The notes under the pieces were generated by a model. It had not been told where the DNA came from. It ran no database searches and was given only the letters and a program-made list of their open reading frames with translations. Made by a program: the position numbers and the translations under genes. From Pyrobaculum ferrireducens (GTDB lineage: Archaea > Thermoproteota > Thermoprotei > Thermoproteales > Thermoproteaceae), in contig NC_016645.1 in NCBI RefSeq assembly GCF_000234805.1, positions 1,588,391 through 1,652,390 of the forward strand: DNA of 64,000 nt. The letters run 5' to 3'. Shown here piece after piece: positions 17,775 through 25,823 of this stretch. How positions within the stretch are numbered: the first letter of the stretch is position 1; the number at the start of each line of letters is the position of its first letter.

Positions 17775-18113
17775 GTGAAGGCGCTGGTGCATGTGGATAG
17801 GGAGGATTTGACCGCCATGAATATCGCTCTTTCTAATATCGAGAATCTGCTGGAGGCGGCGACGGGGGCGGAGGTTGCGGTGGTGGCGAACGGCAACGCC
17901 GTGATATTCTTCACACAACACGCGCCTAGCCACGTCAAGGAGAGGCTCACCGCGCTGGCGGCGAGAGGCGTGAAGTTCTATATATGCAACAACTCCCTCA
18001 GAGCGCACGGAATCGACCACGGGGAGTTACTACCCTTCGCCGAGGTTGTACCCGCCGGCATAGTAAAAATACTAGAGCTCCAGTCAGCGGGCTACCTCTA
18101 CGTAAAGCCCTAG
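17775..18113 (+). CDS. DsrE/DsrF-like sulfur-relay family protein
   Basis: A protein of about 112 residues with the alpha/beta DsrE fold pattern: KALVHVDRED at the N-terminus, then VAVVANGNAVIFF, FYICNNSLRAHGI with one conserved-position cysteine, and a C-terminal VPAGIVKILELQSAGY. DsrE-like proteins often carry persulfide sulfur on that cysteine. GTG 17775 is chosen over 17757 because the TATA element CTTATAACC (about 17747-17755) lies 25 bases upstream. A sulfur-handling role would fit the TusA-like gene at 23435, but this link is inference. Confidence 0.75.
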   Translation: MKALVHVDREDLTAMNIALSNIENLLEAATGAEVAVVANGNAVIFFTQHAPSHVKERLTALAARGVKFYICNNSLRAHGIDHGELLPFAEVVPAGIVKILELQSAGYLYVKP

Positions 18114-18178
18114 ATAAGCTGGGCACAGGTTCCGCGTCGCTGGGGTCAGTACATTTTTATCTACAATTCAATAACGTC

Positions 18179-18904
18179 ATGGACAGGCTGAGGGGTAGGA
18201 GGGTCTTCGTGGGGGGCGTGGGGCCTGGGCTGGGCTCGGCTGTTGTATACCTAGCTCTGTCGGAGGGTGCCGGGGTGTACGCCGCGGCGCGGAGTAGAGA
18301 CTTTCTAGAGCGGCTTAGACGCGAGTTTTCTAGATTCGGCGAGCTCCACATAGGCGCCTACGACTTGTCGAGGCCCGAGGGCGCCGAAGCCGCCGTGGCA
18401 GACGCGGCAACCAAGCTCGGGGGCCTGGACGGCGTGGTGGTGACGGCCGGGGGCTACGCCGAGACGCCGATAGAGGAGCTGGACCCCTCCGCGCTGGAGG
18501 ACCTCCTCTCCCGCAACTTGAAGGCCCATCTCTACGTGGTCAAGGCGGCTACCAAGCATCTGAAGCCGGGATCCTCCATAGTCCTAGTCACGGCGGTGGG
18601 CGGGGCATACCCCGCCTGGCTTAGGAGGAATGTGGCGTATGTCGCCTCTAAGGCGGCGTTGGCTAGAGCTGTGGAGTCCCTCGCCGCGGAGCTGATTGAC
18701 AAGGGGATTAGGGTAAACGGCGTGGCGCCCGGCGGGATGAGCAAAGACTTTACGCCCGGCGGAGCGGCGAGGCGGCCTCCCCTCGGCGCCCCCCAGGCGC
18801 CGCCAGAAGAGGTGGCCCGGGTAGTCATATGGTTGCTCGCCGACGAGTCTTACTGGGTAAATGGGGCGGTGATCCCGGCAGACGGCGGCCGGAGGCTCGC
18901 CTGA
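18179..18904 (+). CDS. Short-chain dehydrogenase/reductase
   Basis: A 241-residue SDR. The nucleotide-binding motif is GGVGPGLGSAV near residue 12, a typical TAGG segment lies near 90, and the active site has Ser near 139 and YVASK near 152. The C-terminal VNGAVIPADGG is the usual end of classical SDRs. ATG 18179 is preceded by a TATA-like CATTTTTATC about 25 bases upstream. The long open frame further upstream belongs to no protein. The substrate is unknown. Confidence 0.85.
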   Translation: MDRLRGRRVFVGGVGPGLGSAVVYLALSEGAGVYAAARSRDFLERLRREFSRFGELHIGAYDLSRPEGAEAAVADAATKLGGLDGVVVTAGGYAETPIEELDPSALEDLLSRNLKAHLYVVKAATKHLKPGSSIVLVTAVGGAYPAWLRRNVAYVASKAALARAVESLAAELIDKGIRVNGVAPGGMSKDFTPGGAARRPPLGAPQAPPEEVARVVIWLLADESYWVNGAVIPADGGRRLA

Positions 18905-18988
18905 GGCGAATCCAGCGGCGAGATCTACACAGCCCACACGGCGTGGGCAAAATAGAGGGGCCCGGGCGGTTTCCTAATTTGAAGATGT

Positions 18989-19681
18989 CTAGGCGGAGGT
19001 GCTTGGCTGCGGCTGTGGGGTTTGTGGAGCTGGGGGTGTCCACTCGGACGCTTCTTTGTATGCCAGCATCTCTATTACGTACTGCGCAATGAGGACTATA
19101 GTCCCCAATATGCCGAGGTAGGGTATAAAACTCAGCACTATTCCAATTATGAGGAGTATGTATGCCGTGTGGAATTTATTTATCGCTGTGTATCTATGCA
19201 TGTTGTTGAGGAAGAGTATGTGTGCTATGGTTAGGAATATCCCGAAGGCGGCGAGGATAATTCCCATGACGAGTGCGGGGGCTACGACAGGCCATATCCA
19301 CTCCCCGGCGACGGGCCCCCGGCTAATTGACTGTATGTTTGCCAGTACGGCCAGCGCCAATATGACTAGGGTGGCAATTCCGAGGAGGAACTCTATTATG
19401 GGCCCCCAGGCCATCCACCACGCCCAGCCTATGCCTATCCTGTGTAGCGCCAGGTATCCTCTGAAGAGGTAGAGAAAGAATATGAGTACCCAGGCTATTA
19501 TGAAAACAACCACCTCCCCCGCGAGCAACACCACGACGGATGCCAAGGCGTGAGGGGACTGCATCGACGGTAATATGGCGACGACGGCGGTGAAAATAAC
19601 GACGGGTATGGCGACAATTACCAGAATTAATGAATATAGATATCCTTTGTACAGCCGTTTATTTGCTTCTCGAAACTCCAT
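18989..19681 (-). CDS. Polytopic membrane protein of unknown function
   Basis: A 230-residue protein with five or six hydrophobic helices and a short charged N-terminus (EFREANKRLYKGY). The proline/glutamine-rich C-terminal tail (TPPAPQTPQPQP) is probably cytoplasmic and disordered. Related small multi-span proteins are common in Thermoproteales and Sulfolobales, but no function is known to me. It stands alone between oppositely oriented genes. Confidence 0.7.
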   Translation of the reverse strand: MEFREANKRLYKGYLYSLILVIVAIPVVIFTAVVAILPSMQSPHALASVVVLLAGEVVVFIIAWVLIFFLYLFRGYLALHRIGIGWAWWMAWGPIIEFLLGIATLVILALAVLANIQSISRGPVAGEWIWPVVAPALVMGIILAAFGIFLTIAHILFLNNMHRYTAINKFHTAYILLIIGIVLSFIPYLGILGTIVLIAQYVIEMLAYKEASEWTPPAPQTPQPQPSTSA

Positions 19682-19808
19682 AAAATCAAAGCCAAGCCAA
19701 TATAAATTTTTTCCACAGATTTAAACGGCACCGCGGCGACGTTTTATATCCCCCAGCGCAGAAGAGTTGTGAAGCTGTGGAGATTTATATGGGTTAATCG
19801 GTAGATAT

Positions 19809-20243
19809 ATGGATTTGTTAGAGGTGTTTAAACTGAGGACTATAGCTGTGGTGGGGGCGTCGAGGGATCCCTCTAAGTGGGCCCACGTGGTGCCTCTCTA
19901 CCTGAAGAGGGCTGGCTATAGAATAATCCCGATTAACCCATCCGCCGGAGAGATACTTGGGGAAAAGGCGTATCCCACCCTCCACGAGGTTCCTGACGAG
20001 GTTGATGTGGTTCAGGTATTTAGGCCATCTGAGGAGGTGCCCAGGATTGCGCAGGACGTTATTAGGCGCCGGAGGGAGAGGGGGGACGTCAAGGTGGTGT
20101 GGCTACAGCTGGGGATCAGGGCTCCCCCCGGCGTCCGGGAGGCGCTCGAGGCCGAGGGCATCGCCTTGTTTGAAGACATGTGTATGATGGAGACCCACGC
20201 CAGGCTGTTCGGGCTGAGGCCCCTGGCGCCCGGCGAGGTGTAG
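19809..20243 (+). CDS. CoA-binding domain protein (YccU-type)
   Basis: A 144-residue single-domain Rossmann-like protein of the CoA_binding_2 family. It shows AVVGASRDPSKWAH near residue 13, the PINPSAGEILG turn, LHEVPDEVDVVQVFRP and KVVWLQLGI. The family resembles the CoA-binding domain of succinyl-CoA synthetase alpha but lacks the catalytic histidine domain. Its role is probably CoA or nucleotide sensing. A TATA box (GATTTATATGG, near 19782) supports the ATG. Confidence 0.8.
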   Translation: MDLLEVFKLRTIAVVGASRDPSKWAHVVPLYLKRAGYRIIPINPSAGEILGEKAYPTLHEVPDEVDVVQVFRPSEEVPRIAQDVIRRRRERGDVKVVWLQLGIRAPPGVREALEAEGIALFEDMCMMETHARLFGLRPLAPGEV

Positions 20244-20271
20244 CAAACGTCCCTGGGCAATAGTTTTTTAT

Positions 20272-21066
20272 ATGGACGTAGGTTTTTATGTGTCTATTTG
20301 TGATGTTTTTAGAGTTTTGGATTTGGCGGCGAGGCGGGGTGATACTGCCGTCATCGTGAGGGTTTACGACGGCTCAAACGCGTTTGTCGACGCCGTGGTG
20401 GGCGGCGGGGCGCTCCTCGGCCTAGCCCCAGCTGAGGTTGTTGAGGCAGTGGGGGGCCTGAAACCCGGGGAGAGGGCGGAGGTGCGGGTAGGCCGTCTCT
20501 GGGTGGAGGCGGAGGGGGTACTCCTCAAGCCCTCACTCGTGGTGGTGGGTTTTGGCGAGGTGGCGCGCCGCGTCTCTGAGGTGGCTGTCGCCGCTGGCTT
20601 CAACGTGGCGGCAATCGGCCACTCGGCACACGGCGCTGTATACAGGGGAGAGCTGGCAGATCTTGAGAAGCTGGTATCGGAGGGGTCGGCCGTAGTGGTG
20701 GCTAACGAAGGTGGCCACCCCAGCGATGTAGATGCGGTGGAGGCGGCGCTTAGGAGGGGGGCCGGCTACGTGGCGCTGCTGGCCAGCCAGCGGAGGGCGG
20801 CGCTCGTCGTCAAGGAGCTTCTCAAGAGGGGCATCCCGCGGGAGGCTATAGCGGAGAGGCTGAGGTCGCCGGCTGGCCTCGACATCGGGGCGAAAACCGC
20901 CGGGGAGATAGCGGTGAGCATCGTCGCGGAGGTGGTGATGTACTACAGAGGGGGGTGCGGGAAGCCTATGAGAGAGGTGAAGAACCCGTTCGACGTCTTG
21001 GAGGAGGTCGAGGGAGTTGACCTCTCCCAGTATAAATGCCAGTGGAGACCTCCGCGTACGCTTTAG
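20272..21066 (+). CDS. XdhC/CoxF-family molybdoenzyme accessory protein
   Basis: A 264-residue protein of the XdhC/CoxI type. Residues about 10-80 match the XdhC N-terminal domain (GDTAVIVRVYDGSNAFVDAVVGGG). Residues about 85-240 are the Rossmann XdhC_C domain (LVVVGFGEVARRVSE...AGFNVAAIG), ending in SPAGLDIGAKTAGEIAVSI, a strongly conserved XdhC signature. XdhC proteins sulfurate and insert the molybdenum cofactor in xanthine dehydrogenase-like and CO dehydrogenase-like hydroxylases. No such hydroxylase is in this window. Confidence 0.8.
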   Translation: MDVGFYVSICDVFRVLDLAARRGDTAVIVRVYDGSNAFVDAVVGGGALLGLAPAEVVEAVGGLKPGERAEVRVGRLWVEAEGVLLKPSLVVVGFGEVARRVSEVAVAAGFNVAAIGHSAHGAVYRGELADLEKLVSEGSAVVVANEGGHPSDVDAVEAALRRGAGYVALLASQRRAALVVKELLKRGIPREAIAERLRSPAGLDIGAKTAGEIAVSIVAEVVMYYRGGCGKPMREVKNPFDVLEEVEGVDLSQYKCQWRPPRTL

Positions 21067-21076
21067 CGCCTCTGCG

Positions 21077-21853
21077 CTAAAGGCTTATCACCCTTTTCGT
21101 CATTGGGTGAGGGCCCCACAGCCTCTCCGCGCGGCTCCCCCTTATCAAGTAGGTCGAGGTTGTGGAGTAGACGACGCCCTCCCCGGCGCAACCCAAGCCG
21201 GTGGTGCCGAAGGTGGGCCTCGGAAGCTCGACGCCTATATTCCTCCACCTGACCCCGTCCTCGCTCTCCATCACCGGCCTGTCCTCCATCACGTGGCTGT
21301 ACAGCCTCCCTCCGCATGAGACCAAGGCGTGTGCGTAGCCCTCGCTCCCCTCGGCTAGGCGGAAGTGAGCCAGATCGCGGGTGTAGTAAATCCCCCCGGC
21401 TGTGGCAATCAGCAAGAGGCCGCCGGCCGGGAGCAGGTTGTGCTGGTCGTGTTTAAACCTCAGCGGCTTGAGTTCCTCTAGGCTGGGCCCCGCCAGCATA
21501 TGCCCGACCTCGACAGCCGCGACTAGGGCGTCCCCGAAACTCGCCACGTCGGTCACGTGCGGCGGGCCGTGGGGGAAATACCAGCCCAGCTCCTCCGCCA
21601 GCCCGCGGAGGTCAACCTCCTTGTCGGCGGCGAGGTCCCGCAACACGGGCCCCTCCAGCGAGGCGTAGAGCCGGCCCTCCAGCTGGATCAGCCGCCAGCA
21701 GGACCGCCTATCCACCTTCTCCTCGGTGGGCAGTCTGTAGACCCCCTCCCACGCGCAGACGTAGTCCTCGAACAAGTCGTTTACGTCTCTGCCGCGGCAA
21801 CAGAAGGGCTTCCCGTCGCGGTACACGCCGTCTTCCGTAGCCTCTACGATCAT
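21077..21853 (-). CDS. Putative beta-propeller (BNR-like) protein
   Basis: A 258-residue soluble protein without signal peptide. It has recurring strand patterns such as LLLIATAGGIYYTRDL, ALVSCGGRLYSHV and RPVMESEDGVRWRNIG, typical of BNR/sialidase-type propeller blades. No catalytic residues can be named. It overlaps the end of the pirin gene by four bases and is therefore cotranscribed with it. The function is unknown. Confidence 0.6.
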   Translation of the reverse strand: MIVEATEDGVYRDGKPFCCRGRDVNDLFEDYVCAWEGVYRLPTEEKVDRRSCWRLIQLEGRLYASLEGPVLRDLAADKEVDLRGLAEELGWYFPHGPPHVTDVASFGDALVAAVEVGHMLAGPSLEELKPLRFKHDQHNLLPAGGLLLIATAGGIYYTRDLAHFRLAEGSEGYAHALVSCGGRLYSHVMEDRPVMESEDGVRWRNIGVELPRPTFGTTGLGCAGEGVVYSTTSTYLIRGSRAERLWGPHPMTKRVISL

Positions 21854-22719
21854 ATATCCTCGACGTAGGCCCTCCTCTTTATGAAGGTCCCCCTCTCCAG
21901 CTCCAGGAAGGCCTCTCTAATCTCCTCCCAGGTATTCATCACAATAGGCCCCCGCCACGCGACGGGCTCGCCGATGGGGACGCCGGATAGCAACAAGAAG
22001 CGGGCGGGGCCTCTGGCCCTCAGCACGCCGCCGTCTCTGGACAACACGAGGAGTGACATGTCCTCCACGGCCCTCTCCTGTATCCTCGCAGGGCCTCCGA
22101 AGTTGTATACGAGAGTCCTCCAGCCCTCCTCCACCTCGTAGAGGAATTCGACCCCCTCGGGGATCTCAACGTCCATGTAGACCACGGGGATGGGGAGGCC
22201 CGACACGGGGCCCTCCACGACGCCAGTGCCTGGCTCCCTAACCCTCCCCGATATCAGCCTCACGACAGCTCCCTCGTCGGTTCGGACTTTGGGCACTGAG
22301 CTGTTTTTGAGGTTTTTGTAGAAGGGGTCAGACATCTTGAGCCTCCTCGGCAGGTTGACCCAGAGCTGAAAGCCGGAGACCTCGGGATCTTGTCTATAGG
22401 GCCGGGGCATCTCGGAGTGGAATATCCCAGAGCCGGCGTTCATCCACTGGAGATCCCCCGGGCCCAGCACGCCTCTGTTCCCCTCGGAGTCCTCATGGTG
22501 GACCTCGCCCTTGAGGAGGTAGGTTATGGTCTGGATACCCCGGTGGGGGTGCCATGGGAACCCCGCCAGGTATTCATGGGGGTACCGGGAGCCGAAGTGG
22601 TCAAGCAGAAGGAAGGGGTCTGTGATCTCGGCGAGGACAGGATCGCCGAAGACCCGATAGAGCTTTACGCCGGCGCCGTCCCTAGTCCAAACCCCTTTTA
22701 GGAGGAGTTCAATTTCCAC
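21850..22719 (-). CDS. Pirin-family protein
   Basis: A 289-residue two-domain cupin of the pirin family. The iron-binding and family motifs are clear: HPHRGIQTITYLLKG near residue 57, HHEDSEGN near 73 and the GSGIFHSE region near 95-100. Prokaryotic pirins show quercetinase activity or modulate enzymes, but the role in archaea is unknown. It is the first gene of a two-gene operon and its promoter region is shared with the divergently placed end of the regulator gene. Confidence 0.9.
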   Translation of the reverse strand: MEIELLLKGVWTRDGAGVKLYRVFGDPVLAEITDPFLLLDHFGSRYPHEYLAGFPWHPHRGIQTITYLLKGEVHHEDSEGNRGVLGPGDLQWMNAGSGIFHSEMPRPYRQDPEVSGFQLWVNLPRRLKMSDPFYKNLKNSSVPKVRTDEGAVVRLISGRVREPGTGVVEGPVSGLPIPVVYMDVEIPEGVEFLYEVEEGWRTLVYNFGGPARIQERAVEDMSLLVLSRDGGVLRARGPARFLLLSGVPIGEPVAWRGPIVMNTWEEIREAFLELERGTFIKRRAYVEDI

Positions 22720-22736
22720 GTTATTTATTTCGATTT

Positions 22737-23306
22737 CTATGTATATACGTATACCTTTACACGTGATTCGGAGACGGGTCGGGCTCCATGTGTCTCAACG
22801 GGGTCTCTGTCTGAGCTGTATACCACCGCCGCCACGTGCCCATCCGCGGCTAGGCGCCTAGCCTCTTCGAGAGCCGCCGGGGTGTAGGGCCTCACGTCAC
22901 AGGTGCATCGCACAATTCTGAACAGCGGCTTTCTGCCGGCGTGGCTCTGGGTGTAGAGCAGGAGGCGGGCCGACCTCAAGACCGACAGGGCTTTGAGGGA
23001 TAGATCCCCCGGCACAGCCGCGTCTATAGGGAGGTCGATGAAGTACAGACCGGGGGGCACCCTCCCAAGGCCTATATCTAGGTTCTCTAGCATTAGGCGG
23101 TACCTCACCGTCCTGGCGCCGGGGGCCGGGCGTATCTCGAGCAACCCCATGTCTTTTAACCTGCTTATAATAACGCGGAGTCTGCTCTCAGACATACCCA
23201 AGTCCTCCACCATGTCCTTTAGCGTGACGAAGTCGCTACCGTCCACCAGGTGGCGCCACGTCATATACATGAGGACCAGCTTAACAGACGAGGACAACTT
23301 CTGCAT
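22737..23306 (-). CDS. Winged-helix regulator with tetrapyrrole-methylase-like C-terminal module
   Basis: About 189 residues. Residues about 5-80 are a winged helix-turn-helix (FVTLKDMVEDLGMSESRLRV, ISRLKDMGLLEIR). Residues about 88-185 resemble a shortened tetrapyrrole (corrin/porphyrin) methylase: GLYFIDLP and DLSLKALSVLRSARLLLY match the family N-terminus, and LAADGHVAAVVYSSDRDP matches the VavlssGDP segment. The rest of the methylase fold is missing, so it may sense a ligand. ATG 23306 is preferred because TTATAAAG near 23327-23334 is about 25 bases upstream. The target genes are unknown; pirin and the TusA-like gene are nearest. Confidence 0.65.
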   Translation of the reverse strand: MQKLSSSVKLVLMYMTWRHLVDGSDFVTLKDMVEDLGMSESRLRVIISRLKDMGLLEIRPAPGARTVRYRLMLENLDIGLGRVPPGLYFIDLPIDAAVPGDLSLKALSVLRSARLLLYTQSHAGRKPLFRIVRCTCDVRPYTPAALEEARRLAADGHVAAVVYSSDRDPVETHGARPVSESRVKVYVYT

Positions 23307-23434
23307 TATATACATAAAAATTTATACTTTATAATTTTTACATAGCACCCGTCCCCGGGATAGCTCCTCCAGCGGCTAGCTACCCGCGGGGATTAGTCGG
23401 CGTAAGATTTTTTTGGTGAAAATACCAAACCTAT

Positions 23435-23683
23435 GTGATTGTTACAAGATTTGAGTTCTCGAGGGATGACTCGTGTCACAAGCTGGGGCTTAGGCACCCC
23501 GTCTACGCTGTGTTGGAGAAGCTTAGACAGCTGGGCCCGGGTGAGGGCGTGGAGGTGGTTACTGACGATTTTGACTGGGCTCTTACCATCGAGACCGTGG
23601 CCAGGGGGGCGGCTTACGAAGTGGCTAGGGAGGACGCGTCGGGGAGGGCACGTATCGTTATCTACCGCCGCGTCGCTACGTAG
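23435..23683 (+). CDS. TusA/SirA-like protein lacking the active-site cysteine
   Basis: An 82-residue protein with the TusA fold pattern: a helix VYAVLEKLRQLGPGEGVEVVTDD followed by a second helix and the terminal strand RIVIYRR. The usual CPxP persulfide-carrying cysteine is replaced by histidine in GLRHPV; the only cysteine lies seven residues earlier (DDSCHKLGLRHP). It may be a structural relative without sulfur-transfer activity, or may use the shifted cysteine. It starts with GTG, preceded by an AT-rich box about 25 bases upstream. Confidence 0.65.
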   Translation: MIVTRFEFSRDDSCHKLGLRHPVYAVLEKLRQLGPGEGVEVVTDDFDWALTIETVARGAAYEVAREDASGRARIVIYRRVAT

Positions 23684-23704
23684 CGCGCCGTCTCCGCGGC
23701 TTGT

Positions 23705-23742
23705 GTCTATTTATAGACTATTCCAGTCTTATAGGTGGAATA
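23705..23742. promoter_or_regulatory. Two inverted repeats upstream of the NrfC/NrfD operon
   Basis: A dyad GTCTAT-TT-ATAGAC covers 23705-23718, and a second one, TATTCCA-N10-TGGAATA, covers 23719-23742. They directly precede the TATA element ATTTTTATAG (about 23748-23757) of the gene starting at 23773. Position just upstream of the TATA/BRE suggests an activator or repressor site controlling the electron-transfer operon. Confidence 0.4.
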
Positions 23743-23772
23743 ACAGATTTTTATAGATAGTTGACGGTTTTC

Positions 23773-24408
23773 ATGGGTCATTACGTCTTTATTAACGACA
23801 CGGGGCGGTGTATCGGCTGTGAGGCGTGTACGGTGGCCTGCAAGGCCGAGAACTCTGTTCCTCTGGGGGTGTGGAGGCTTAGGGTGAAGTACGTGGAGAA
23901 GGGGCTGTGGCCCAACACGAAGAAGTACTTCGTCCAGCTACGGTGCAACCACTGCGAGGCGGCGCCCTGCGTAAGGGCCTGCCCAGTTGAGGCCTTGTTT
24001 AAACGGCCCGACGGGATTGTCGACCTGGACCAGACGAGGTGCATCGGCTGTAAGGCATGCATAGCGGCGTGTCCCTACGACGCGATATACATCAACCCCA
24101 TGAAGGGCGTGGCGGAGAAGTGCAACGCCTGCGCCCACCTGGTGGACGCCGGGTTCCAGCCGGCCTGCGTCCAGGTCTGCCCTACCAACGCCATAATTTT
24201 CGGAGACATATCTGACCCAAAGATCCAGGAGATTCTAAACTCCAAGCCTTGGTTTGTGAGGAAGCCGGAGACCGGGGCTAGGCCCATGCAGTTCTACCTA
24301 GCTCCAGACATGTCGGCTGTCAATCCGCTGGTGGTGGCGAGGCCGCCCATGGGCCAGTGGAACGAGATGCCCGCGCCAGGGGAGAAGCCCCAGAGCGGGA
24401 GGTGGTAG
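23773..24408 (+). CDS. Four-cluster [4Fe-4S] electron-transfer subunit (NrfC/DmsB type)
   Basis: A protein of about 211 residues with four cysteine groups: CIGCEACTVACK, CNHCEAAPCVRACP, CIGCKACIAACP and CNACAHLVDAGFQPACVQVCP, the pattern of DmsB/NrfC/TtrB iron-sulfur subunits. There is no Tat signal, so it should face the cytoplasm unless exported with a partner. ATG 23773 fits the TATA box better than the TTG at 23761. It is followed after one base by the NrfD-like membrane subunit. No catalytic molybdopterin subunit is encoded nearby. Confidence 0.9.
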   Translation: MGHYVFINDTGRCIGCEACTVACKAENSVPLGVWRLRVKYVEKGLWPNTKKYFVQLRCNHCEAAPCVRACPVEALFKRPDGIVDLDQTRCIGCKACIAACPYDAIYINPMKGVAEKCNACAHLVDAGFQPACVQVCPTNAIIFGDISDPKIQEILNSKPWFVRKPETGARPMQFYLAPDMSAVNPLVVARPPMGQWNEMPAPGEKPQSGRW

Positions 24409-24409
24409 T

Positions 24410-25300
24410 ATGGAGCAGGTATCCTGGGACGTATTCTTCCAGTACCCCTTCTGGGGGAGCCTTATTGCGATCTACGTGCCGATTAAGGCCCTGGCGGCTG
24501 GGCTGGTGTTCGCCGCGTCTTACCTCGCCTGGGGCGGGGCCCTCGGCGCCTCCTTGAGGCGGAGGGTGTTTACGGCGGTGCTGCCGCTCGTCCTTGTGTA
24601 CTTCGCGCTTGCGTATCTAGACCTAGCCACGGCTGAGTACGGTCTTGAACACGGCGACTTCGCCATGTTGACAAGAGCCTCGCAGGTGTTCTTCACGCCC
24701 CACTTCACTTCTTTCATAGCTGTGGGGGCGTGGGTAAGCGCCGTCTTTACGCTACTGGCGCTGATCTTCGGCGCCGAGGCGCTTCTGCCAGCGGGCCGAC
24801 GGCTTGAGCCTTTAAACAGCTGGCTGTTGAAAATAGCGGGCCCGCCGATCTCCCTAGTGGCGGCTCTCTACACCGCCTTCCTCTTCCTGGAGTCAACAGC
24901 TAGGGGGGCGTTTCAAGACCCGGCCCTGGTGGTGCTGTACTTCCTCTACATGGCCTCGCTGGGGCTTGTGGGCCTCTACGTCTTCGGCGGAGATAGGCAA
25001 CTTGCCAAATTCGGCGTCTACGGCATGGCGCTTACCGTCGCGGTGCTCGTGGCGGGGCTCATCGCCTACTCCATGGGGCTGTATAGAACAGACGCCGCGC
25101 TTGCCTGGTCTCTAATGACCACCGGCGCCGCGTGGCTGCTACCGGTTAAATACGACGTGCTCCCAGGATCCTTCTGGGGAGGCTTTGTCTTGATGCTACT
25201 CGCCACGGGTATCGGGACCGCGGCGTCGATGCGCAATTTTAGAGGCATGGCGGCTGCGGCGCTGGCGCTGTTTGCCGCAGAGGCTGATGAAGCGACTTGA
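24410..25300 (+). CDS. NrfD/PsrC-like quinone-reactive membrane subunit
   Basis: A 296-residue protein with about eight transmembrane helices, of the NrfD/PsrC/DmsC type that exchanges electrons between the membrane quinone pool and an iron-sulfur subunit. It directly follows the [4Fe-4S] subunit gene and overlaps the next ferredoxin gene by 14 bases, so the three are one operon. Pyrobaculum uses such modules in sulfur, thiosulfate, tetrathionate or arsenate respiration, but the substrate cannot be told here. Confidence 0.85.
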   Translation: MEQVSWDVFFQYPFWGSLIAIYVPIKALAAGLVFAASYLAWGGALGASLRRRVFTAVLPLVLVYFALAYLDLATAEYGLEHGDFAMLTRASQVFFTPHFTSFIAVGAWVSAVFTLLALIFGAEALLPAGRRLEPLNSWLLKIAGPPISLVAALYTAFLFLESTARGAFQDPALVVLYFLYMASLGLVGLYVFGGDRQLAKFGVYGMALTVAVLVAGLIAYSMGLYRTDAALAWSLMTTGAAWLLPVKYDVLPGSFWGGFVLMLLATGIGTAASMRNFRGMAAAALALFAAEADEAT

Positions 25301-25805
25301 GCTAGTGGGTGGGTACGTGGCGGGGCCTAGAGTTGTTAAGAGGGAGGGGGTGTGGCTGGTGAGGGGCGTGCCCGAGAAGCGCGAGTTGCTCCTCTGGGCG
25401 CTTAGGGAGCTCAGAGACGGCGAGGTTGCCCGCGGCCACTACGTTGGGAAGAGGATTAGGACCGACTTGTGCGAGTACCACGAGACGTGTGCGGCTCTGT
25501 GCCCAACTGGGGCTCTGCAGAGCGACGGTAAGGGGACTATCTACTTCCGCACAGACATCTGTGTGAGGTGTAAAAACTGCCTCGTGTCGTGTCTCCTCGG
25601 CGCGGTGGAGAACGCCGAGGTGGACATGGCCGACGTGCTGGAAGGCAAGGTGCACGTCTTGGCCTCGTTTAGATTGAAGAGGTGTGTGGAATGCGGGGCT
25701 TTGTTCCCCGAGAAGAACGGCGAGGCGAGATGTCCCTCGTGCAGACGCCTCTCCCAGGAGTTGAGGCAGATTTTTGGCGAGTATAGAGACGTCACACATA
25801 TATAG
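25287..25805 (+). CDS. Ferredoxin with a C-terminal zinc-ribbon/rubredoxin-like knuckle
   Basis: A protein of about 172 residues. The N-terminal 60 residues have no recognisable motif. A two-cluster ferredoxin core follows, with CEYHETCAALCP near residue 59 and CVRCKNCLVSC near 85. Near 131-151 there are two CxxC knuckles (CVECG and CPSC) that would bind zinc or iron. Start ATG 25287 is within the end of the NrfD gene. The architecture suggests a soluble electron carrier or chaperone dedicated to the NrfC/NrfD unit; I do not recognise a named family. Confidence 0.75.
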   Translation: MKRLELVGGYVAGPRVVKREGVWLVRGVPEKRELLLWALRELRDGEVARGHYVGKRIRTDLCEYHETCAALCPTGALQSDGKGTIYFRTDICVRCKNCLVSCLLGAVENAEVDMADVLEGKVHVLASFRLKRCVECGALFPEKNGEARCPSCRRLSQELRQIFGEYRDVTHI

Positions 25806-25823
25806 CGCAAACCACCTCCGTCT

